Shown here: piece after piece, positions 35,026-45,801 of the stretch
Layout: each line of letters opens with the position of its first letter
Position numbering within the stretch: position 1 is the stretch's first letter
Assembly (NCBI RefSeq): GCF_016808095.1
Contig: NC_068973.1
Coordinates: 10,412,501 to 10,476,500 of the forward strand
From: Vigna angularis
Lineage: Eukaryota > Streptophyta > Magnoliopsida > Fabales > Fabaceae
Direction: 5' to 3'
Length of the DNA stretch: 64,000 nt
Notes under the pieces: generated by a model
Told to the model about the DNA's origin: nothing
What the model saw: the letters and a program-made list of their open reading frames with translations, nothing else
Databases searched by the model: none
Made by a program: the position numbers and the translations under genes

Positions 35026-35552
35026 TGTTGGGTACAAACAAAGTCACACATCGGATAAAATAAGAAATGAACATGAGTTTATGTACACATAAGATACCTC
35101 CATTGGTAAGAGGCCTTTTGGAGTGGTACCAAAAGCAAATCCGTGAGGGCTTGACCCAAAGCGGACAGTATCTTACCAGTGTGGAGATCTATGTGTATAT
35201 GTGTGTGTTGTCCCTCCCTACAAATGGTATCAGAGCCCATGGTTCAGGTCTGTGACCGAGCTCAGTCGAGTACGTCCCTCCTTGATCAGGTGAAACCATG
35301 ACAGGTGGCCAGTGACAGATAGCCAGATGAGTCATGAGAGGTGGAGAGCACGAGATGCTCAGTGTTGTGACCATGGATCGTGAAAGAGAATAAGAGATGA
35401 ACATGAGTTTATATACACATAAGATACCTTCATTGGTAAGAGGCCTTTTGGAGTGATACCAAAAGCAAATCCGTGAGGGCTTGACCCAAAGCGGACAATA
35501 TCTTACCAGTGTGAAGATCTATGTGTATATGTGTGTGTTGTCCCTCCCTACA
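35026..35552 (+). mobile_element. TRIM (miniature terminal-repeat retrotransposon)
   Basis: Two direct LTRs (35,026-35,222 and 35,363-35,552) begin TGTTG and end CCCTCCCTACA. A perfect primer-binding site for initiator Met tRNA, TGGTATCAGAGCC, lies two bases after the first LTR. Only about 140 bp separates the LTRs, so there is no coding capacity; total 527 bp. These are the defining traits of TRIMs. The LTRs differ mainly in their first 40 bases. I could not find a clear target duplication. Confidence 0.85.
35225..35237 (+). promoter_or_regulatory. Primer-binding site of the TRIM
   Basis: TGGTATCAGAGCC, complementary to the 3' end of plant initiator Met tRNA, placed just after the 5' LTR. 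Confidence 0.85.
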
Positions 35553-37790
35553 ACTATAACATCTATTCTCACCAACCATTAAGCCTCCGCAACCATCAAC
35601 TTATTTGGAAGTTTCCATCTTACGTAGAATCATATATATTGAAGAAATTTATTTCATTAACAAGTTAGTGAATTAAACAAGTTGTCTCACTTATTTATAA
35701 TTTTGTTTTTCTTTAATAAAAGAATTATGAATATTTTCTAATGAAAAGTTGAATCCAAATACAATGTAAAATCACAAAAATATAATATAATTTAATTATA
35801 TTTAACAATAAAAAAACATTTAGAATTTTTGTTTCTTATATAATTTAATATTTAAAATTTATAAACGTGAAAGTGAATTAACCTGCGTGAAAATTTATAA
35901 TTTTTTTAATTCAATCTGACTTCAAGATTTGACTTGCTGGTTTTCGTTGTCCAGCCATTTTAATCCAATTTTACGACTGTAGTTGGGCTCGGTAACCCTT
36001 TTATAAGATGAAAAGAATTGTTTTTCAAAAAGTCAGAAGCAGGTCAACGAATGACTTAATGGCGAAGAGATTTCATTCTAGACACCTATTCTGTGACAAT
36101 AAACAACATGGAAGAAAAAACACGTTTTGCTTTCACGTTTTGAAAAGTTTCGAAAGAATTAAAGTGGGGTGTTAACCGACATTTTATTGATAAGTAACTA
36201 ACAGTTGCTTATGTCAGTCACTAAAAGGTATTGTTTAAAAAATAGGGGTGAGCTTGTAGTTACATGTTAAGAAAATGTTTTTCTCAGCAAAATAAATATA
36301 TTTCAGTTTATTATATGTTTATTTAATTTTTTATTTTAAAAATAAATATTTTTTTATATGTAAATATTATCTTCTTTTTGGTAAGTGATTACTTATAAAC
36401 TATTTATTTCATGTGACGTTTATTTGTATGATATTATTTAATTTATTGATAAAATTTATTTTATATTAATGTAAATTATTTGAAAATGAAAAGTAACAGA
36501 AACAAAAAATAAAAGTTAATTTTAGTACAAAATTTAACCATATACAATTTCGTATCGAAGATGAATAAGATTGACGTTAGGTTAATTTCAACTGAATACC
36601 TAATGCGTCAAAGATGAAAATAGTTTAAGGTGGTTGGACTTTGATATTCTTGGTCGATCAAAAAACTACGTTTGAATATGTTTTTGTGATCGAGTTTTCA
36701 ATTTTGATTTGTGTGGACTTATTTGTGCAATGGAAGTCTCATTCCACTAAGAATATCCTTCTCATTTGTATTACTTAATTTGTCTTCATGACTACTGCTG
36801 CTATTTTTGTTAGTGAGCTTAGTGAGATTTATATTAATAATATATTAAAATTTATCACCACAAAACCTTTAAATCTATGTAAACAAGCCTTCCAATCAAT
36901 GGTAAAGAGGATTTTTGCTGTTACAAGCCACACTACGATTCTAAATTCAAATTCTCTAAGATAACATAATTTATTTAAGGAATTTCTCGCATTTGAGTCC
37001 ATATTTACTACCATTATTATTTGCAAAAGACATATTACTAAGTTTAAAAGAAAAGGATATTTATAAACTATTTTTAACCTCCACTTTCTTAATATAAAGA
37101 ACTTTTATCTTATACTTTAATTAGATGATCTTATCAAGATGCGTAATCATTTGTTAATTATCAAAATTAAGAGTTTATAATTATCTTCACTTTAGCATAT
37201 ATAAAACATAAATACATGTGTAAATGAATAGAAATCTATAGACAAGTAACATCTTATTTTAAAATATTTAAGGTGGTAAGTTATGAGTTTATATATTTAC
37301 ATTTATATCTATAACTATTAAAAAATAAAAAAAAATACAAAATTAAAAATTACAAAAAATTAAACATTAAAAAAAAAGGTGAGTCAACCTATCTATTTAC
37401 CTTTGAATAAGATGAATCAGAAATTCTAACTCGTTTTGTAACAACGAGCCAATCTTAACCAACTTATTTTTGACGAGTGGATGACAAACAACAAAAAATG
37501 GACTGAGTCAAAATGGATTGGGTTAGTCTATTTTACCATCCTTAATTTAAATCAATCTAGTTTTCAAAGAAAACAATTTTATCTTATATAAACCTTTTAT
37601 GTAGTCATCCTTTTGTCAAAATGTTCTAAATAATCCCTTCCTTATTTACATGTTCTTAGGAGTCATTATATATCCCTCACAATTTCACACCAACATTCCT
37701 AAAATATAGCACAATCCATTCTTAACAAAGTCTTAACATCTTTTAATCTATTCTCTTCCAAAATTAATTCTATGGAACTATTTTCTAGAG
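35553..37790. other. Spacer DNA, AT-rich, no gene seen
   Basis: No exon or RNA gene is supported. About 70 bases at 37,546-37,620 ('aaagaaaacaattttatctt') recur in the same orientation at 40,795-40,870, flanking the LTR debris and the 27-bp array. Confidence 0.4.
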
Positions 37791-37799
37791 TTGTTAATT

Positions 37800-38420
37800 T
37801 GAATCACTTCACAAGATGACCTGGTCCTAATCCACATGGGTTGAAGTAAACAATGTCCACAAGGCCAAAAAATTTCAAATTGGAAAAGTTCACATGATCG
37901 CCCTCAAAAGCTTTATGGGTTACGGTCAATAAATAGACATTTTTTAAAACATAAAAAACTATACCGTATGCCCGTACAGGAAACTGAGAGACCGCCCGGC
38001 CCGAGAATAAGGTGACTGAGTGATCCCAAATCCTATGCAACCTTAAGCACAATCTCTAATCAAGTTTACTGGTAAGTCTTAATTATTAGGTATTGGACCG
38101 AGATTACAGTTGTGCTAATCATAAGCCGATCTCGAAACCTATAAATACAAGTATGAGGTAAGGAGGTGAGTGATTGCATTTATTACAAGTTTAATATTTT
38201 ACTGTGACACCCGATCAATTAGATTACTGACTTGGGCGTCGAAGTGCCTTTAACAGGTACCCGTCTGTACGGTTTGGAGGAAAAACATTGAGGACATAGA
38301 AGAATTAGACTAAGTATACTCAAGATAACATAAACTTACCATAAGAAAAGTGTGAAGGAGTGTTTGATAGGGATACTCGACCTCACACTCAAAACAAAAA
38401 CATTAATATTTTAAAATATA
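37800..38420 (-). repeat. Decayed LTR (probably gypsy-type)
   Basis: It contains 'gacttgggcgtcgaagtgcc' and 'aacaggtacccgtctgtacgg', wording common at the end of long plant gypsy-type LTRs. The stretch 38,090-38,200 ('cgaaacctataaatac', 'gtgattgcattt') resembles 51,785-51,870. Orientation is uncertain and no coding domain is present. Confidence 0.4.
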
Positions 38421-38444
38421 TTATTTTGGACTTTCAATTCACAC

Positions 38445-39605
38445 TGGTTCATCTCGACCTTTGGCTTAAATCAACTGGTATCGACCTAGGGTCCGGATTG
38501 GCCATGTCTCGGCCTTTGGTCGGACTAGCCATTCTCGAACTTCGACATAGGCCAACCTATCTTGACCTTTGGATTGGACTGACTCACCAATAAGACTCGT
38601 CTCGAATTTTGGTTTGGGATGGTTTGTCTCGACCTTTGCCCCGTTTTGACTTGTCTAAACCTTTTACTAGGCTTGAGCCGTCTTGATTTCGGCCATTGTC
38701 AACCTATTTCAACCTCCGAAGCAAGAGTACTTATTTTGAACTTGGGCTTAGGTCAACCCATCTTGACTTTGAGCCTCAGGTTACCTGTCTCAACCATAGG
38801 CTCGAAGCAACCCATCTCAACCTTCATCTTAAACTAACTTGTCTTAACCTTCAGCCTAGGACGAATCATGTTGATCTTTGGCCTAGGCTTGGTTGTCTCG
38901 ACCTTTGGCTCAAGAGATCTCGTCTCGACTTTCGGCTTGTGATATCCCATATTGGCCTTTGACTCGACACGATCCGTCTTGACCTTCGGTTTGGGATGGA
39001 ACATCTCGACCATTGGCCCAAAATGATTCGTCTCAACCTTCTTGCAGGGGTCCATCTTAAATATTTGGCTCGAGTTTGACTCTCTCGACCTTTGGCTCAG
39101 GCTGACCTGTTTGGGCCTTCGGTCCAAGTTAGGTTGTCTTGACCTTCGATTAGGACCAACTCGTCTCGATTTTCAACATGGACTAACTTGTTTTGACCTT
39201 CAGCCTGAGATGATCTGTCCCAAATTTTGGTCTATCTCAACCTTAGACTTGGGTTGACCCGCCTCGACCTTTGGCTTGAGACAATTTGTCTCGACTTTTA
39301 TTTGGAATGGTCCAACTTGACCTTCGGCCCGAGAGGACTAGTCTCGATCTCTGGCCTGATTCGTCAATCTTGACCTTTGGCTTGGACGAGCCATTCTCAA
39401 CCTTTGGCTCAAACCGACTCGTCTTGACCTTTGATCTAGAACAATCTGTTTCGACCTTCGATTCAGGGCAGTCCATTTTTATTTTTGACCTCGATCGACC
39501 TGTCTCAAATTTTGAACCGATCAAAATGACCTATCTCAATCTTTGGTTAGGACTGACCTTTCTTAGCCTTTGACTCAAAATAACTTGATTCAACCCTTGA
39601 TTCAT
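38445..39605. repeat. 27-bp minisatellite array
   Basis: About 43 diverged copies of a 27-bp unit, consensus near GTCTCGACCTTTGGCTTGGG plus seven variable bases. The GTCTCGAC core recurs exactly every 27 bases at 38,895, 38,922, 38,949, 38,976, 39,003 and 39,030, and again at 39,261 and 39,288. As 27 is nine codons, several frames stay open on both strands. One minus-strand frame repeats a PKVET-like nonapeptide; one plus-strand frame repeats LDLWLGLTC. I treat these as a result of the repeat period. Confidence 0.9.
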
Positions 39606-39609
39606 ACTG

Positions 39610-41150
39610 AAAATATTCTTTTGAAAATTAATTAAAATTTTGTAGTGAAGTAAAACTTTCATTGACTTTACTTTTAATTATCCTTAATAAAGTGTTTTGT
39701 GGATTGGATTTTCTTTTACTCTTTTTTATTTGATGACCCTTAAAAAAAACTTATTTAAAGATCGATTAGAATTAACTTCACAATCAAATTCACAACTTTA
39801 TAATTTACTGTACATTCTTAACAAAGCGTTTTTTTGTTCATAATACAACAATCTCAAACTATTGTTGTAGTAGACTATTAGAAATTGTGACAATAGAAAA
39901 AAATTTGTTGGGACAAAGATAGAGAAATAAGAAAATAAGAAGTGGAAATTAGTGATGATATACTTTGAATTGAAATTTTGAAAATTCAAATCTATTTCTA
40001 GATTTTTAATATTTCAAAAGCTTCGATCAACCAATCATATTCATTTAACTATTGATTTGAGAAATATTAATGTTTACTTTAAGAATTTCAAAAACCTAAA
40101 ATTAATCTTTTATATTTTTCATTATTAGAAAAAATGAAGGCAGACAGATGTATGTGTTCTCAATCTTTTATTAAGCAGATTATTTTTTGTTAGTGTTTAA
40201 ATATTAACTGTTTATTAGTCTACACATTTTACTACCTATTTTACCTTTATCAACATAAAATATTTTATTATTTTTCCTTTTGAAATTGAAATAATTATTC
40301 ATAATAAAAACCATTTGCACAATAAAAGAATTAATTATAATAAAATTATAAAACTTGTTTATTTTTATAATTATTTTTGTAGAAATTATCTTATATTTTA
40401 ATACTATTTTTTTATTTCAGTAATTAAAAATTATTTTATAATTTAATAATATATTTTATTTAAAGAATTATTGATTTGAATTTTTTTTTATAATAAAGAA
40501 AAAGTGGACAGCACCTGTGTTTCCAATCATAATAAAAAAAAAGTAATAATAAGTAAGTAGATTATTTCTCTTGCATATTTATATTTAGCCATTTATCCTA
40601 TGTTCAAAAGCACTATGATAGACAATGCTGCCCCCTTCTGTATTTATAGTAGCTTTATACTTTGAACTCAAACTCTTCTTCATTAGGATTCCTAGTTTTT
40701 TTACACTAGTTAATCTCTAATAAACAATGAACAAAAGAGTCTCGGACATTATCTCAACCTAATCTAATTAATCTAATTGAATTCTCAACCAAATTTAAAT
40801 CAATCTACACTTTGAAGAAAACAATTTTATCTTATATATCAACCTTTGATATGTAGTCCATCTTTCAAAAACCTAAAGTTAACCATCATCCAAACATATT
40901 CATTTAACTATTCATTTGATAAATATTAATATTTATCGGTTGCATTCATTTAAATCATAATCTAATTTTAAACTATAAGGAATTTGAAAACCTAAAATTA
41001 ACAATAAAACCAAATAGTATCCTTATCTAAGGTCCTTGAATGCTGAAACTATTTCAACTAATGATTTGAAAAGCATTAATATTTGTTTAGTTGTATAACA
41101 TTCTCATGCTTGGGTTGATTTAAATTAAAGATTGGTTACACATCACTCGG
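39610..41150. other. Spacer DNA, AT-rich, up to the right arm
   Basis: No exon is supported. Related phrases ('catattcatttaactattgatttga', 'aaaacctaaaattaa') occur at 40,030-40,100 and 40,890-40,990, a small direct repeat of unknown origin. Confidence 0.4.
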
Positions 41151-41603
41151 AATACAGTTGGAAAGTTGTATTAATTCTATCAATATAATTAGTTGAATAC
41201 TCTCATAAAACTTGTATCAACCATAATTTAATCAAGTTTAACCAAATGATTCACCGGATTCAAACCTGATCTTAAAAATGCATTCGGTACAAGCATGTAA
41301 GTAATATTGTTGTGCTACAAAGTGGTGTTCTTTATTTCATCTCTCTTCTGAAGTTTGTTGTGAATGATAACAATCATCATGCAAATTAAGTTTAATTCAT
41401 AACAAAGTTTCATGCATTCCTTGCCTCCATATGTTACCTTTAAACCCATCTCCTCCATTCTCTCTTTCCTCGCAAAGAGTGTTTGCAGAACACAGTTATT
41501 TGAAGCTGCACGACACATCTCTCAATCTCTATCTCCTTCTCTTATGTCATTTTCTTTTTTCTTTCATATGCTTTTTTAAAACCCTTGGATCATAATAAAA
41601 GAC

Positions 41604-42741
41604 ATGGTGAGGTCTCCCTGTGAAAAAGTCAATGTCAAAAGGGGTGTGTGGGCCACAGAAGAAGACACAAAGAAGCTTGCATTTGGTTCCAAGCATGGAT
41701 CTGGTAACTGGACTTCTGTCCCCAGGAAAACAAGTTAGACAACTTTATTTTTTAAACTTCCAAAGCTTAATTTTTGCACTTCTTGGCTTAAAGTTTTGCA
41801 CTTCTTGGCTTAAAGTTTTGCATTTGGGACATCATTTCAGGGCTCAAGAGGTGTGGAAAGAGTTGTAGGCTTAGATGGAGTAACTGCCTCAGGAATGATC
41901 TTAAGCACGACAATTTCACAACCCAAGAAGAAGATCTAATCATTAAGCTTCACGCAGCCATAGGTAGCAGGTGAATATTGTGGCCTAATTCTTCAACTGC
42001 TCTTGCTTCTCTGCTTTTTTTTCTGAATCATTTTGTGACAGGTGGTCTATAATTGCCCAACAACTTCCTGGGAGAACAGACAATGATGTAAAGATCTACT
42101 GGAACACAAAGCTGAAAAAGAAACTCTCTGAAATGGGGATTGATCCTGTTACCCACAAGCCCTTTTCTAAACTCATTGCTGACTATGGAAACATCGGGGG
42201 TTGCCAGAAACCGAGTACCAGAATAGGGTCTATCAATAAAGACTTCAAGAGCGCAATGATGCTAAATTCAGAACCCCATCAAACCATGCCACAAGGATCT
42301 ACAAATATAAATGACCAAGAAACCACTAGAAACAACTTTATATTCAACAGAGCTCATGGTGATAATCTCTCAATGGACTTTGAGAATGAGATGATCTCAG
42401 GATCTGTGTTAGGGGAAGATCGTTTGTCAAAAACTTCATCCCCTTCTACTCCTTCTACTTGTTCCACTTCAGCTTTTAGTTGGAATGACTTCCTTCTTCT
42501 AGAAGATGATTTTACACCACTTGACTATCAGGAAACAGACACCCTGGTTTCAAAGGAGAATGTGGTGACCATACAGAGTTGGAATAGCAAAGAGGTGAAG
42601 TCACAGCATGCCTCAGGTAGTAGTGACTTCCAATTTTCATCATGTTCTCACACTTCATTCATAGAAGCCATGCTTGATCAAGAAAATGAAATGTTTCTGA
42701 GTTTTCCACACCTTATGGAGGAACCATCCAACTTGAGTTAA
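41604..42741 (+). CDS. MYB35: R2R3-MYB transcription factor, TDF1/MYB35 type, right copy
   Basis: Exons 41,604-41,733, 41,841-41,970 and 42,042-42,741, all with GT-AG borders, encode 319 residues. R2 spans about residues 11-62 and R3 about 64-114 ([21 protein letters not shown]). The C-terminal [11 protein letters not shown] and [13 protein letters not shown] blocks support the TDF1/MYB35 group, which controls early tapetum development. Arg44, Cys59, Asn62 and Ile105 replace residues that are nearly fixed in this family. It differs from the left copy by six residues, including His66 (the usual residue) in R3. The 24-bp duplication in intron 1 does not touch the splice sites. Both copies look translatable; whether they still bind MYB sites is open. 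Confidence 0.88.
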
Positions 42742-42763
42742 ATTTTCAAATAATAATTCCCCA

Positions 42764-42931
42764 ATGCCGAAACGCATCTACCTTATCTTGCTTGTATTCT
42801 GGACTACCATGTTACTGCTTTTGTTCTTTCTTGCCTTCAAGCAAACATCATACATCAAGTCTCACCATGAATCTTCTACCATGGGAATGATTAGTAGTAT
42901 TTTTCATTTTCCCCATCATGTGTATTGCTAG
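42764..42931 (+). other. Small open frame (55 codons) downstream of the right MYB gene
   Basis: The frame begins MPKRIYLILLVFWTTMLL, has one strongly hydrophobic segment, then a His/Ser-rich tail ending HHVYC and TAG. It starts 22 bases after the MYB stop, so it is probably within the MYB 3'UTR. Two early differences from the left arm both change the amino acid, which argues against selection on a peptide. Confidence 0.3.
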
Positions 42932-43398
42932 TATTTTTCACTACGGTTTAATTATAACGACATCTCAATTATAAATAAAATAAAAAAAATGAAAAAATAT
43001 TTAATTACATTCTCTGTTTACGTATTTTTAAAAATATATAAATTAAAGAAGACCATGATATTGTAAGAAAAATTATATATGAAAAGACTAGACAACATTA
43101 TTGTCAACTTCATTGTTTTTTTCTAACAAAAAATTTAGTCACATAGTTTGTAATATATTTGATTTGATTTATAAAATGCTTGGTGTTACCCAATAATGAC
43201 GAAATCAATTGAAAAGGATGACGTATATAAAAATTACGTTAAATTTACGAAGTGATAGCTATAAAAAGATGATACCGAAGATGAATGTTAGTTAACCTAA
43301 ACAAAAATAAAATTGAAATATTTAAAATTCTTTAGGAAACCTATATAAGAACCCAAATTGTGTTGCCAAAAATGAACGAAATCCAAAAGGAGTCAAGA

Positions 43399-45801
43399 AT
43401 GGTGGCAATCTCACTGTACAGAGGGAACCTTCACCGAGTACCGGAAGTGCCTCGCCGATGGCCTATGCCAGCCCCCAAAATCTCTCTCAAAGACTTCAAA
43501 TGTCTTCTCGCTCGCCGTTCCAAGGCACTATCTCGCCTTCAAGCCTCCAACCCTAACCCTAACCCTAACAACACTCTCCCCGACGACTCCCATCTTCAAC
43601 CACCTCCCGACGCCGCCGTCACCGTTGCTCACGCCGAGGGCCCTTCCGCCGTCTCCCAAGAAGACGAAGATCGCAAAGAACCGCTACTGGTCGCCGTCAG
43701 TTCTGCCAAAAGACCGCTCGGCGAATCGGATTCGCCTGTCGATGCAATGACTGCCGAGGCTTCCGAGAAAAAACCGTTTGACGGTGCTGACCTTTCGACG
43801 GAAAAACAGACTGAGCCGGTAACCGGTTTTGGATTTTTTTTTCTATTTTTCGTAAATCGTTTATTGTAATTTTGCGTTGTTTGTTTGCGATTGTCACGTT
43901 GTTTGTAATTTTGGCTAGGTCACTGACAATGTTGATCTGCCTGACGAAAAGGCGAAAAGGAAAAAGGAAATTGAGGAGAAGTTGCACGGCTTGAATGAGA
44001 ATAAACATAACCTGGTGTTGGTGTTGAAGCAGGTAAATGATACTGCATAACTGACACCAGTTTGTATCGACGTATTGATCTTCCTTGATTTCCGTCGGAT
44101 ATAGAATATGTTTTGAAAGTCTGAGACTTTTAATTGTTGAATGATAAAATGTCTGAAATGTTTTTTTTTGTGTGCAGAGGGTTTGGTATTAATTAGCGAA
44201 GGTGTTATTTTTTTTGGTTTTTGTTGTGTTTATGTCCTTGTCTTTTCCTGCAATGTCAAGTGTCATGTTGAAACCCTAGTCAAAATTCAAAACCATGATT
44301 GTGTCTGTGTGTATCCCTTGCATGTTGTGAATGATAATTTGGTCTTGGCAGATATTGAATGCGGAGGAGGAGTTTAAGAGACGAAATAGTATGCAAATGG
44401 CTGGGATGCGTGGTCCTTCGGGTCCAGTTCAAGGGGACGGAACCAACGATACTGGATCCATGATTAGGCACATGCCCCCTAGATTGGGATCGGAGGGAAA
44501 TCTTGCTGGTGATGTGGATGGTGGTGACGGGGATGATTTAGCTAACCATACCATGCATTCTCGCCACATACTTCGGCCAAGTAACATGTCACCTTCGTCA
44601 GAATCTCCTCTTCGGAGGACCCCTAGTGTTCAACAAAATGCGGTAACGTATATTAGCTATTTCAGTTAATTCATGTTGTTGATGTGCTTCGGATTGTATA
44701 ACTGTCTTGTGGTTGGATCTATGATCTGTTTTGGTGGAATGAATCTGTGATTAATTATATATGTTATAGAGTGCATGTAGGAGTAGGAGGGTCAAGAATG
44801 GCATGCTAGTTCGAGTTATATGTGCTTGAAATTTTGATGTTAGTTTGCGGAAGTAAGTTATTCCTTTGTTTGGTTATTTTGCAATAAAGCAGCGGGAAAA
44901 AAAATGGGTCCATACTTACCAAATTGGAATGCATTCCATTCTTTCAATTTTAAACAATCCAAACAATAGAATCTAATACCATTACTTCCAGCTCACTTCA
45001 TTTCATCATTCTAACATAGCGTAACTAAAGCCAAATTATAACGGAACCTTGAATGTTGCGCACTTGAACTAGCCTCATTGCACTAGTTACTGACTCAGTT
45101 TTGAGAAGGGTTGAATCAAGTAAATATTAGGTTGAACCTAATTTGTTGAATTTTATAAACTGCAATTTACAGATTTTAAATTGAATTTAGGGTCTTGTTT
45201 CATGTACTTTGTTGTTCGATACTTTTTATGGTTATGATTCTAAGAACTAGCTTGTATTTGTATTGAATATAATCGTACACTTGCAATCTTGTGGAGTCTA
45301 GGCTGCATTCATGTCACTCTTTTTCTTAACTCTTCAATCTATTCTTTCTCTCTGTTTTAGCTAATTACTTAGAGTATCTATAATGCAAGAGTCTTATAAA
45401 AAACCAATAAGGTTCTTAATAGCTTGATGTATGCATACACATATATGTTCTGCAAATGAGATAAATTATGCTTTAGTAGTTATGCTGTGTTAAGAAGCTG
45501 AATATACGAGTAAAGGTCAAGCCCGAATCCATAAGTAGAATACTTCCTTGAATTGCCCTGTTTTCTTTTGACGTACTTAGTTGTTACCTTTTCTATGAAG
45601 ATTTCGAATCCTTCTCGAGCAAATTTGGGAGCTGCTGGAAGTCCATCACGCTTTGCTCTCTCAGGTCATCAGGGAAATCCAGCGAATCTACCACAAGTGT
45701 CAGTGTCAGGAACTAGTTACATTGCATCATCCCCTTCCCCAGCGGCATCTGGTGGCACTTCTGTTTTCAGAGATGCTCGACAGCCAAGTCCTTGGAAGTA
45801 G
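43399..45801 (+). CDS. Conserved plant protein of unknown function, right copy, four exons
   Basis: Exons 43,399-43,818, 43,919-44,032, 44,352-44,642 and 45,601-45,801, all phase 0 with GT-AG borders, encode 341 residues. Layout matches the left copy: basic N-terminus, acidic/Pro-rich linker with NPNPNPN, coiled-coil segment across exons 2-3, Gly/Asp-rich stretch (DVDGGDGDD) and Ser-rich tail ending QPSPWK. The second exon is identical to that of the left copy. The gene lies about 660 bases downstream of the MYB stop in the same orientation. An earlier in-frame Met at 43,360 exists, but MVAISLYRG looks like the natural start. Function unknown. Confidence 0.8.

Noticed and set aside
38360..39573. 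Several overlapping open frames of 70-97 codons on both strands
   Set aside because: They arise from the 27-bp tandem repeat, whose period is a multiple of three; no splice signals or start context support a gene.
38619..39600. CRISPR-like array of regular spacing
   Set aside because: The unit is a contiguous 27-bp minisatellite with no separate spacers, and the DNA is plant nuclear.
41604..41758. TAG shortly after MYB exon 1 as a disabling stop
   Set aside because: The stop lies past a good GT donor at 41,734; splicing to 41,841 restores the R2 repeat in frame in both copies.
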